A stretch of DNA of 64,000 nt from Phallusia mammillata (taxonomy: Eukaryota; Chordata; Ascidiacea; Phlebobranchia; Ascidiidae). Positions 1 to 9,321 of this stretch are shown piece after piece (the stretch's first letter is position 1; each line of letters begins with the position of its first letter). The notes under the pieces were generated by a model. It was given only the letters and a program-made list of their open reading frames with translations. It ran no database searches and was not told where the DNA came from. Where the stretch lies: contig QLIY01000141.1 of NCBI GenBank assembly GCA_003260075.1, positions 124,001-188,000 on the forward strand, given 5' to 3'. The position numbers were made by a program, and so were the translations under genes.

Positions 1-117
1 TGGCTGCAAATGCACGTTCACATTATCTGTCTGTTTAGTGTAATCAAATACGCCTTTTGCATCATACCGTCTGGATTATTTCGTAGCATGGAAATTGGTC
101 CATCAGCAGCAGTGGTC

Positions 118-129
118 GGGGGGGGGGGG
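118..129. other. G-run (12), probable assembly gap placeholder
   Basis: Twelve G separate two copies of a 61-bp segment, 57-117 and 154-214, that differ at one base. The second copy is preceded by 24 bp with no match in the first. The first copy stops exactly at the run, whereas the second continues into unrelated sequence. This is how two overlapping contig ends look when joined without merging. A true tandem duplication with a G tract between is the alternative. Confidence 0.75.
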
Positions 130-2256
130 ACTGGACAGATTTCGGCACGACCATTGCATCATACCATCTGGATTATTTCGTAGCATGGAAATTGGTCCAT
201 CAGCAGCAGTGGTCAGTTATGCTTTGATGGCGGCCTTTTCAAGCCGATTTTAGGCATACTCCGGGTGTTACATAGCTCCAAAATCGGATTTCGAGGCGTT
301 CTGTACATGCGTTGCCCTCTGAAATGACCTTTTCGCTCTTGTGGAACTAATTTGGTGATTATGATTTGAAAGCGCCGGTGCCGTTTGCGTACAAACAACA
401 GCGGCGTTGGTAAAATTAGCGTGTGGCTGAATTTGTAACATTTGAATCCGGATTAGAGCGTGCCGAGTCAGGTCGTTCAAAGTGCGGATCTCAATTGTGC
501 CACGTTAAAAACCTTAAGTGGGTTTTCGTGACTCAAAACGTGTGCAATTTTTTACCTTTCTTGGCCAGTGGTTTTTGAAGTTCACAAGCAAGCCAAACAA
601 CCTTACATTAATCTAAAAGAAAACCTTTGACTAATTCCTATAGAACTCTTCAGAACCAATGTTTCTCTGCGACTGGTACTCGATGGACTTATTCAATGTA
701 GCAAGCTTGTAAAAGTCCTTTTTTTTGCTATTTCAAGCTTGGTGACCAGCTTTAAGCAAATTTGCACATTTCTAAACGTCAATATTTCATGCAACCCTTT
801 CAATAGTTTCCGCTATTCCCAGCACACAAGAAATACAATACTGTACCGTAACTGGTACAAAGCCACATCGTGCAAATCTTAGGTTGCTTACAGTGGTCCT
901 CAATTGAGGGGTTTGTGTATGAAAACACATGAAAAACTTGTTTAGAATTCTGGGGTAAAAACAACAGTTTACACTGATGTTGGCAACCAATGCACAGTAA
1001 AGCTATTTTTGAAACAATCTTACGAAGACAATCTTGTTTTTGTTGTGGTGTTTTTTCGAATTGTTAAAGGGGTTGATATCTTAATGTTTTGAAAAGGTGG
1101 ATAATGTCATATGAACCGTTTGTGTATACATCATGCAATTCGGGTATTTTCAGACTTTGGTTTCTATTTTGAACGATTTCAATACAACTCGTTACTTACC
1201 GCAAGTTTCGAACTACGATGTTCTGCGTGAAAAAAATTTGCTGATGTAAAACGCCTTATAAAGCTGGCTTAAGGAGATTAACTTGAGACCTCCCTGGCGG
1301 AAAAGTGAATATTGCGCTCGACTGTTGGCCTCGGGATATCGCTGAATTGGCGAAATGATACGAAAATAACTTCACCGCAGAGGTTGTCTTTCCCGCCTCT
1401 TGTATCGAGTTACAAAAACCACATAATTTAAGTCCCGAAAATCGCCACTTATAGATTTGGTTTTACCTACGTTGCTTAGCCGCCGATGATTGACGTGAAG
1501 CAAGACTTGCCTACAAGCACCGACGGTTGTCTGTTCCCTAATCCCGTTATGCAAAACATGTTTGATTAGAAGGGAAGGGTTTCAATTTAGAAGCGCCGAT
1601 TTGAATATAGTTACAGTAACTTTTCTAAAGTGTTTTCGAATCGCGATTAAACACACATGATTAGAAGCGCGGCGTTACCGGCCAACTTAGACACCTGACG
1701 CTCGGAGTTAATCTGTTTGCTTACACAGCACACGTGATCACCTTGGCACGTGCCAACTCACCGACCAATCAGCGTCTTTGACCGATTTTTAGAGGTCGTG
1801 CCTCTCGGTAAACGCCAAACACATCAATATCGATGCATTAAAAAGGATTATGTCGGTAAACGGATGCATATTTGGGCAGTAAACGATGGTAGGAGATAGA
1901 ATCCGCATCACTCTAGCAACAGATGTTCTTTGATAAGCATGAGACGTATGATTAATGGGTATTGGATGGCTTGAAATTGGCAGTTTGTGCGACTTTTCAA
2001 CATCCGTTTTGGCACTCCCCGGAAAATTTCTACCACTGAGAGTTGCATCACAGCTGTGGCGATATTTTTGTCATCGTGCTTGTTTAATTTCCACCTTTTA
2101 ACGCCCGTTTAAACCTAAGAGCTAACGCCAAGCCCCAATTTTTTGTGACATTAACACAATACTGACCATTTGCTTTGTTTGAAACTTCGGTATATATTTT
2201 AAGGCAGCAGTTGAATGATTCGGTTTGATTTCGACAATTTTGGATTTAAAATGAAA

Positions 2257-2266
2257 GGGGGGGGGG
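2257..2266. other. G-run (10), probable assembly gap placeholder
   Basis: Exactly ten G lie between copy 1 (2043-2256) and copy 2 (2268-2443). Copy 2 lacks about 37 bp that copy 1 carries between its GTTTA and CATTAAC, and it differs at several single bases. The copies look like two alleles of one locus. Confidence 0.8.
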
Positions 2267-5176
2267 CTTGCATCACAGCTATGGCGATATTTTTGTCATC
2301 GTGCTTGTGTAATTTCCACCTTTTAACGCCCGTTTACATTAACACAAGCCTGACCATTTGCTTTGTTTAAATTTCGGTATATATTTTAAGGCAGTAGTTG
2401 AATGATTCGGTTTGATTTCGACAATTTTGGATTTAAAATGAAAAACATTTGGTTGTAAGAATGACTCTGTAAAATACCCTTTCCATTCATTAACTACTAC
2501 TTTACATATTCGCAAGAAATACTTATTCAAAAATGAAACCCCACTTCTATACTTACATTGTCTTAGAACAAGATCACTTGGTTTTACAATAAAAACTTTT
2601 CTCGATAAAGCAACACATACTTAGTTTTTAGCATCAGCTTTAAATTTGTACCCATTCGAATACACCGTGTTGTTTTGTTTAAACGGGTTGATTTCAAAGA
2701 TATGCTGGAAAGGTCTCAACACAAAAAATGCATTTAAAGTTGTTGCTTGAAAAACGTATGTCGGTCAAAGGACCTTTACGGCGTCGACACAATAACCATT
2801 GTCCAGTTAATAGCAAAGCTTACTTTGCTCTCAAAACACCGTTTCCTAAGCTTGATGAATTGCTCGCTTGACAACTCCGGTCGAGCCGGGCAACAAACAG
2901 GGAGTCGCACAAATTGCTTGAAACAAAATCCGATTATCTGGTGACCGTGCTTGTCCTACGCCACGCGACCTTCTATGCTAAAGTATACTGATACCTGCCA
3001 TTTCCCGGTCAAATAATGATGGACGACTTAAACTTTGGCGCCTACATGGAGAACCCGACAAGCTTGCATTGAAAACAAGAAACTAAAACGTTGCTTCGTA
3101 AGGTTAATAGGTGAAGGTAGCTCACATGCTTTTCAGGCTTTGGCTTTTAACGTAAAAGTTCCCGGGTTCTCCGATTTTCCGTTTCGCACCCGCAAAGTTT
3201 GTTGTCGTTATTCTGAGCACAAGTGATTGAATTCCGCGGGCGCCTGTCATATTATATGATGGAGTACCGAATAACCGCTCGTTTTGCTAATCGCGAAAAA
3301 TCTAACTAGGGTATATAAAGTACCTTCTAATTATTTTTCACTTTGCGTGTAAGATTAAGCGTCAATGAGTCCACACCATACCATAAACTCGCCTTGCATC
3401 TTTGTTTTAATTTTCCAAATCCAACAAAGATGAAAAGACAATTTAATTGCGTAACTGTTTATTTTTAATAAAATGCTGCAAAATATTTCGCCAGGGCTCT
3501 GTATTTATTGTGAAGTCACTATTTGCGGAGACAAAATGACTAAAAAAGGCTTCTATCTGTACGTTGCTAAAAATATTTCACCAAATTGCTATGATATTTA
3601 ACGACTTGCGGGAAAACATTTTTTGAAACATTTTGTGGTCATCACCCGATAGTCGTTTGGCCTCAAACGCTTGTCGGTAGGAATCTAAAATTTGTTCTAC
3701 TTAATGCCCCGCATTATTTGTTATCAAACCCTGATCTTGCGTGGTTTTAGTATTGTGCACAGATCCGGTAAGGGCATTTATTTGGATTACAAGCATCCGT
3801 TTAGGGCAAATCTATTTCCTATGCATTACTGTTTTCTAGATCAGGTTGCGTTGAGATAAGTTTGGGATATTTTTGTCCCTATGACTCGTGCGCATTACTG
3901 AAGGACTTCCGCCTTCGTTAAAGGTCATGTATTCTGATACCTGTTTACCTCATGCCACCCTGTCGCGAATAACATGTTTTGATACGAGTTGTAGCCCTAC
4001 GCCTATGAAGTAAACTACGGGTGGCGTCTTGACTATATTTGGCTGCATATCGAACGCAAAATCGAGTCGTCAAAAATCCATTTCCGACCGGAACTTTGGT
4101 GATAGAATCGCCACCTTTTACTCTGCCCCCGTAATTTTACTGCACACCACGCCATGTGGCTGTCAATTCCTTATCTCGGCGCCTTAAAGCGATACTCATC
4201 TTCTCAACATCCCACTCTTCCCACTTCTTCTCCCCCCTGCTCCTCCAAAGAGCCTCCTGGGCGCAAGGTTTTTGGTAATCCACGGCTCGGGCCTTGCGTT
4301 TCATGTGGCCGCATATTTTCGTGTAACTCATTTGTCAAAAGTCGGTGCTTATCTTCGCCCCGGATCTTCCCTAGAGTCCGGCGCGCATTTCTTGCCCTCT
4401 TTGCCGCAACACGCGCCCTTGCAACCCGGTGTACGTCATTACTTCTCGCGCCTCAGGGTGCTGCCAATTTTTTTGTGGCGAACAATCAAGATTTTAACCG
4501 ATCAATCACTTTTATCGTTGACGTATATCTCCGATTTGGTTTGCATAAAGGAATGATTTTGCAAAGAAACCAAATTGCACTTTGCACCTTTTTGCACTGT
4601 TTCCGGCGCGTTGGCGTTGTGTCTAAACCGCTTCTTCGTATCAATAAAGATCGCAATGCGTTTCGGATGTGGAAACGTTTTCCACTGAAAGACAAGAATC
4701 GCGCAATAAACTTGGCCCTCTTGCAATTCACTTCACACTTGAAACAGCAATTTACAATTACGTAGTTGTAATTTATAAATAACGCAATTAGGAGTGTAAT
4801 TACGGTAAATAGCAAACCTTATCTTAACTACTGTGTTTGAAATAGCCTCAACAAACGTATGCAGATAAATATCTTGATAACCTAAAGTTTAGGTTTAGGT
4901 CCTAAACGTATTGTACACATAAATAACATGATGATCAAACGTGCGTTTAATTAGATTCTCATTTGTTCACTTTAGGGGATTATACCATGTGTTAAAATAT
5001 AACTAATTTTTAGGTGCATATATACATTGTTCGTTATATATATGCACAAAAATAGATGTAGAAGTTTATTTGTTGAGTTACTAATAGCAAAATAAAGATT
5101 AAAATCCACTCATTTTTTTGTGTTAAATTACAGGTTTAATCAATATATCTTTTTGATAGCCTTTTGTGGATTTTTT

Positions 5177-5192
5177 CTTATTCAAATAGAAT
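5177..5192 (-). other. Exact match to the Ciona spliced-leader sequence
   Basis: On the minus strand this reads ATTCTATTTGAATAAG, the 16-nt leader that I recall for Ciona trans-splicing. It is followed by AAAAAATCC, not by a GT donor, so it is not a working SL RNA gene. It sits about 25 bp before a MyBP-C exon, in antisense. It may be an SL pseudogene, the 5' end of a retrocopied trans-spliced mRNA, or chance. For an AT-rich 16-mer I estimate roughly 1-2 chances in 10,000 per exact hit in this window. Confidence 0.5.
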
Positions 5193-5217
5193 CACCACCC
5201 TTCTCTAATGTCCACAG

Positions 5218-5369
5218 GTATGTTGTGTACGACAAACTACGTCACAAGCAATGTCAAGTGAGCGACCTTGTGTTGGGCAACAATTACTACTTCCGTGTGA
5301 AAGCTTTTAACGAAGTCGGTGTGGGAGAATCAAACGCAACCAAGGATGGCGCAAACATACCGAAAGAAA
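5218..5369 (+). CDS. MYBPC: Myosin-binding protein C, exon for the end of the last fibronectin-III domain (C9-like)
   Basis: MyBP-C is a thick-filament protein of striated-muscle sarcomeres. Its C-terminal Ig and Fn3 domains anchor it to the myosin rod and titin. This exon follows a pyrimidine-rich acceptor (TGTCCACAG) and ends at a GTAAGT donor, phase 1. It encodes about 50 residues, including CQVSDLVLGNNYYFRVKAFN, NEVGVGES and a short linker. These match the F and G strands of an Fn3 domain: the YYFRV core, then an N..G..E turn. The vertebrate C9 domain has the same SDLIVGNEYYFRV pattern. A single codon bridges the 1,689-bp intron to the next exon in frame and gives the KTVYKKP linker seen before the vertebrate C10 domain. 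Titin or twitchin Fn3 domains are similar, but the following Ig domain settles the family. Confidence 0.88.
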
Positions 5370-7058
5370 GTAAGTTTGTTGTGGCCAATTTGTTGTTTTA
5401 CCAAAGCAAAGCAAATTTATATGATTTGTTGAAAGACCTCTGTCGGCAAATCAGTTTCCAAAGACCTTGAAGCAAAATCCAATCATATTCTACAGTTTGA
5501 CGCATAAGACAGTTAGACCTTTATTTTCAAATGTGAGTTTTTCCCTTGTCTGCGTAGTTTATATGGTGGGCTTGGTACTATATCTATTATTTAATACCAC
5601 AAGTTACCCAAATCTATAAATATCATATTGTTTTGATATTGTAAAAATATTGTTTTGAGATATATGTTAATCACATTTTCCGTCGTTAAGGTTTAGTCTT
5701 AATTCAGGTTGTTAGGAGAGTAGAACGTTTTCTACGGATCTTTTCAATTTAATAAGGAACTGACAATATTGAGGTTCAGTCGAAGTGTACGCTGCTTTTT
5801 CACTCCAAATTTCTTCGTTTTTAAACACATTTTTGTACAAATAGTTTGGCTACTGTCAAGCATTTACATGAAATAGCAGCAAAGGTCAAACTAGCCTGGG
5901 CAATGCAGCCAATTACAAAATTTCTTCAAATTACTGCGTCGCCCCCGAAAATAAACAGATGCTATCTCCACGAATGCCGACACTCGTTGTTAAACATGAT
6001 TGATACCATGACATCTCGGACCCGAATTTCGTCCTTTTTTGGCACGAAAACTATTTGGGGGCTTATGTAACTTTTAGCGCTTTTTTACGTCATATGCATA
6101 GCTGGACTTTTTTACGATAGTAATCTCTATTGGTGCTTGCCGCTTTGGGGATTGTGTTGGGTTTTGAATGCAAATACTTCGATGGAGATAACACAAACTG
6201 TACACAATGGTTGATTTTGATTGATGAATTAAATTTCCAGTAACTGTTTACACATAAACGTCCCTTGTAAATAAAACATGACCTTCAAAATCCCTAGACT
6301 ACGGAGGTTTGGGGTGAATGTTTAATCACATATTTCAATTTTTGCTGGTGACTCAAGAGTTCAAGACTACATAATATACTATATAGTGATAGGACGATAC
6401 CAGGTTTTGAAGCGAGTACCGATACCGAGTACGAGTACCACATGTATATACCTTCGATACCGAGTACTTAAGTGTAGTGTTGTACTTAGTTGTATATCAC
6501 TGGCTAATTTATCTGCAATGGTCGGGGTATAGGTGTGCACATGCACATACCAAAAAATGTAATCCCCACATGATAGCGAAAAAGATATACGTAACCTGGC
6601 GGAACTTTTTCCCGATTTTGTGCTGTCCGAAGCAAATATTGGCATAAAGTTGCCCGTATTCCTATTGTCTAAATCGGCCTTCGGTACTCGAACGTTGGTA
6701 TCGAAAACTGAGGCAAAATATTTCGATACCGAGTACGAGATCGATACCACTGAAATCGTTCGATACCATCGATACCGAGTACTGGGTACTCGACCCATCA
6801 CTAAATTGCTACACACAGTTACTACACACGAGATTTTTTTGATTCATACCCTGTTCTTACATCTTAAAGTGTTATTTTACGTTTATTTCAATTTTTGCTT
6901 CTAAAAGTCATGAAAACACTTGCAGGTAACACAACATTCCGTGTTTGCACTAAATTTTTAAAGTTGCTTTACCGTATTTTTCATCCACAAGAAACAATAT
7001 GGCAATACAGATCAAAAAAGGGTCTTAAAAATCTGATCCTTGTTTTTGTTGTTCCTAG
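5370..7058 (+). other. MyBP-C intron with a repeat element
   Basis: The intron starts GTAAGTTTG and ends TTGTTGTTCCTAG, phase 1. It contains the hAT-like inverted-repeat element at 6384-6803. The remaining ORFs (for example 5846-6070 and 6379-6816) are intronic or lie across the repeat. I see nothing else coding. Confidence 0.8.
6384..6803. mobile_element. hAT-like non-autonomous inverted-repeat element (MITE)
   Basis: The left end reads TAGTGATAGGACGATACC. The reverse complement of the right end reads TAGTGATGGGTCGAGTACCC, so the termini are imperfect inverted repeats. Inside, the 12-mer GATACCGAGTAC occurs four times exactly (6421, 6456, 6725, 6770), two near each end, mixed with reverse copies of GGTACTCG. 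Subterminal arrays of short repeats and a TAGTGATGGG-type terminus are typical of hAT transposons. No transposase ORF is present at about 420 bp. The 8-bp flanks (ATACTATA and AATTGCTA) do not match, so the target duplication is missing or decayed and the exact ends are uncertain. Confidence 0.6.
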
Positions 7059-7268
7059 AAACTGTGTACAAGAAACCCGATTACCCTGCTATGGATTTCC
7101 GTATCAAGCCCGAGTTTACTCAGGTCTTGAACAGTCGACGTATTGTGGAGAATTACAACGGGACATTGAGCTGTGCTTTAAAGTGCAACCCCCGTCCCAA
7201 AGTCCGTTGGTACAAGAATAAGGTGGAAATTATTGACAACCCCAAGTACAAGATGACTCAAGCTATGG
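7059..7268 (+). CDS. MYBPC: Myosin-binding protein C, exon for the linker and first half of the last Ig domain (C10-like)
   Basis: The exon follows CCTAG and ends ATGG before GTAAGTTTG, phase 1 at both ends. It opens with the linker TVYKKPDYPAMDFRIKPEFT, which lines up with the linker before C10 in vertebrate MyBP-C (a YK.P.Y..DF...P.FTQ pattern). The Ig fold follows: a B-strand cysteine in LSCALKCNPRPKVRW, the invariant tryptophan in VRWYKNKVEI, then DNPKYKM. The C10 domain binds the myosin rod and is needed for thick-filament targeting in vertebrates. The reading frame is fixed by both splice junctions and by the homology on both sides, so this is the most secure exon of the gene. Confidence 0.92.
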
Positions 7269-7652
7269 GTAAGTTTGCAAAGCTGCATAAACTGGTCCTG
7301 TTTAAAAAGATTTTACGTGGTATGATTCAACTGATAGTTACAAAGTCTTGTTTACGGTACCGTATATGCTTATATTTTTTTGTAGTTTCTATCATAAATG
7401 TCAATGTAGGGTACTGTTATTAAATCTTGGGAACTTGTTAGCTCAAACAGTTTATCATTGTTCCAGAAAGGCTTCTGTCGTGGGTTCAAATGCCACCATA
7501 GTTCTAGCCTGTCTATGCCTTGCCATATTGGGATGCTAGACTGGCTTGATTCGGTATAGCATGTTTAATCGACCAACGAGTTTATCATTATGCTATTTGT
7601 ATGAGGGATGCGACTATTGCAGTGTATAAGCTTGTATTTTTTTATGCTACAG
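7269..7652 (+). other. MyBP-C last intron with a tRNA-like segment
   Basis: This 384-bp intron runs from GTAAGTTTG to TATGCTACAG. It contains a tRNA-like pair of pol III boxes: TTAGCTCA at 7438 and GGGTTCAAATGCC at 7482-7494. These are listed separately. Otherwise I see nothing in it. Confidence 0.8.
7437..7505 (+). repeat. tRNA-like segment, possible SINE head
   Basis: An A-box-like TTAGCTCA is followed about 35 bp later by a good B box, GGGTTCAAATGCC. That is close to the spacing in tRNA genes, but the stems do not pair well enough for a functional tRNA. A second segment with the same layout lies at about 8977-9046. Both may be tRNA-derived SINE heads. Confidence 0.3.
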
Positions 7653-7795
7653 GAATCGTCCAGCTGGAGATTCGTCGTGCAAGAGCTGGCGATGCCGGAG
7701 TTTACACAGTTTCAGCTGCAAACGAACTCGGAGAGGCTTCTTGCTCGGCTGAAGTCACTGTCAAGGAATTTAAATGTAAGTCGAATTATTTGTAG
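7653..7795 (+). CDS. MYBPC: Myosin-binding protein C, terminal exon with the end of the last Ig domain
   Basis: The exon follows GCTACAG and completes the split codon GGA. It reads GIVQLEIRRARAGDAGVYTV, then SAANELGEASCSAEVTVKEF. The D.G.Y motif (DAGVY) and the AANELG turn are the E, F and G strands of the I-set Ig fold. Vertebrate MyBP-C has the same ending a few residues after the final VK. The ORF stops at TAG (7793-7795), with AATAAA only 26 bp later, so this looks like the true 3' end. A strong donor, T|GTAAGT, lies at 7775/7776 in phase 1, the same phase as the other junctions. An alternative splice that skips the last six codons to a downstream exon is therefore possible, but I found no such exon. 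Confidence 0.88.
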
Positions 7796-7820
7796 TTGTT
7801 ATAAACACCAATATATAGAA

Positions 7821-7826
7821 AATAAA
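7821..7826 (+). terminator. Poly(A) signal AATAAA for the MyBP-C gene
   Basis: AATAAA lies 26 bp after the TAG stop. A second AATAAA near 8290 (GTGAATAAAACTC) could serve a longer 3' UTR or an alternatively spliced form. Confidence 0.55.
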
Positions 7827-8976
7827 ACACTGAAGCAATTTGCCAAATGCGCATAAACTTGAGCAACATTTTGAGAGAGCTCAGAGATTCAAGGTGGTTT
7901 ATAAATCGCACACTGATTTTCATAATACATAAAATATTTCTTATATACATTTAGCTTGCAAAAAAATCAAAAGTTATCCTTCAATGTTTTCTTAACAACT
8001 TTAATTCTTTGTTTACTGATTGGGGTCTCAAAACAAGACGCAAACGCATGCTGCGACCAAAAACTTTTGCGGACCTTTTATCTTTTCCATGCTGAACTTT
8101 TTTGTTCACCTTTATTGCAAAAAATATTCTTACCTTGTATTGATGCTTTACAGCCCAAGGATGAATGTTTTCTTTCCCATCTCGAGTCACATTTTTCCAC
8201 TTTCTACAAATCTGCTTTCTCGCTCGACACTTACTTCATCTGACTTGTACTCTTGCTTCTACTCGTGACTCACTCTTTAAACTGTGTGAATAAAACTCTT
8301 TAATTACTCGCTTTGTACTCTGTTATAGTTTGTCGGTGTGGCGGTCTGTCTTGCTGTGTTATTAAATATAAGCCTTGCATTTGCCATGCTTTTTGAATAA
8401 TACACAACTTATCATTAAGACAGTGTTTCGTAAATCCTATAAAATCATGACTGGGGTTATATAAAGCGTTTTAAGACTTGAAAGGAAATGTCAATTTCAT
8501 TTAGGCAGGGATATAGTATTTGCCTGTGACAAAATTTCCTGGTCTGCGTTAAACCTGCGGTTTTGGGTTCCCATATAAATCGTCTTTCCTTGTGCCGCGC
8601 TGCGGTAATTTTCTTTTTCATCCACCGCTTAGCCCGTTTGGTTATCTCCTGTTGCTGTAGTTGTTAAGTCTATTACTGAACTGTGTACTCTTTGCATACG
8701 TTTGAAGTGGGGAAGCAAAAGTCCACGCAATAGATCATAGTTAGGGTTCTGTGCAAATATGGAAAATATTGGTTTAGACTCCGGCACGTTGTAGATTTGA
8801 ATTAATATTTGGTAAAACATCTTCATGTAGGTGTATTTTTAAGCCAATGAGAACTGGACAGTTTTAGCGCTTTGTTCCAATTAAGTGGTGTATTATAGAT
8901 TGTCTATGATGTTTGTTTGGGCAAGGCTAACTCTACTGTCGTATAAGACAAACAGGTGTTTGCTAGTATAATCCTT

Positions 8977-9046
8977 ATGGATAGCTCAGCTGGTATACTT
9001 CATCTGGTATTGTTCTAGTCCATGTGTTTAAGACCCAATCGGGGTA
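8977..9046 (+). repeat. tRNA-like segment, possible SINE head
   Basis: ATAGCTCAGCTGGTA (8981-8995) is an excellent tRNA D-arm/A-box sequence. GTTTAAGACCC (9026-9036) is a degenerate T-arm/B box at about the right spacing. The acceptor stem and anticodon arm do not form cleanly, so I read this as a decayed tRNA or a SINE head. Confidence 0.35.
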
Positions 9047-9138
9047 GTCCTGTTTAAACATTCAAAACAAAACACCGCTGAATGTTAACTATAAGTTGGA
9101 TTGTAAATTGATCCTATTTGTATTGTTGTTTCTCTCAC

Positions 9139-9321
9139 ATGGCACAAAAAGTCAAGGTAGAAGCCTGCAAAGAACAATTTTTTAAGATGTACAGAGATTC
9201 ATTTCCACACTCGCCACTTAAAAAGACCGTAAATGGAAAAATGTATGGAGTCAAGCTATTCAAAACAGATCCACCAATTAACCACTTGGCAAAGGAAATA
9301 CGCACGCATGTGTTTAATTAA
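9139..9321 (+). CDS. Weak small ORF, function unknown
   Basis: A 60-residue ORF starts at an ATG in fair context (CTCACATGG) and contains FFKMYRDSFPHSPLKKT and HLAKEIRTHVFN. It is lysine-rich with a plausible amino-acid mix, but I recognise no family. No splice sites or promoter stand out, and an ORF this long is expected by chance in a window this size. It may be a fragment of an old mobile element or no gene at all. Confidence 0.12.
   Translation: MAQKVKVEACKEQFFKMYRDSFPHSPLKKTVNGKMYGVKLFKTDPPINHLAKEIRTHVFN

Larger units (their letters stand above)
1..5217 (+). other. Upstream intron or flank of the MyBP-C gene, no exon recognised
   Basis: The first recognised MyBP-C exon starts with the third base of a codon, so an exon must lie upstream. 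I found no stretch here that reads as the first half of a fibronectin-III domain followed by a GT donor. Either the intron is longer than 5 kb or the preceding exons were lost at contig joins. The stretch holds two G-run gaps (118-129, 2257-2266), CACGTG E-boxes near 1730-1760 with a CCAAT box just after, and a small hairpin at about 5006-5053. It also holds one exact reverse copy of the Ciona spliced leader at 5177-5192. A 203-codon ORF at 4154-4765 looks like chance, because pyrimidine-rich DNA leaves both strands open there. Confidence 0.5.

Noticed and set aside
57..214. True tandem duplications with G tracts as a new repeat type
   Set aside because: The repeated pattern of truncation at the run, allele-like differences and near-constant run length fits assembly joins better.
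4154..4815. 203-codon plus ORF and overlapping minus ORFs
   Set aside because: Pyrimidine-rich sequence leaves several frames open. No domain, and the composition changes along the ORF.
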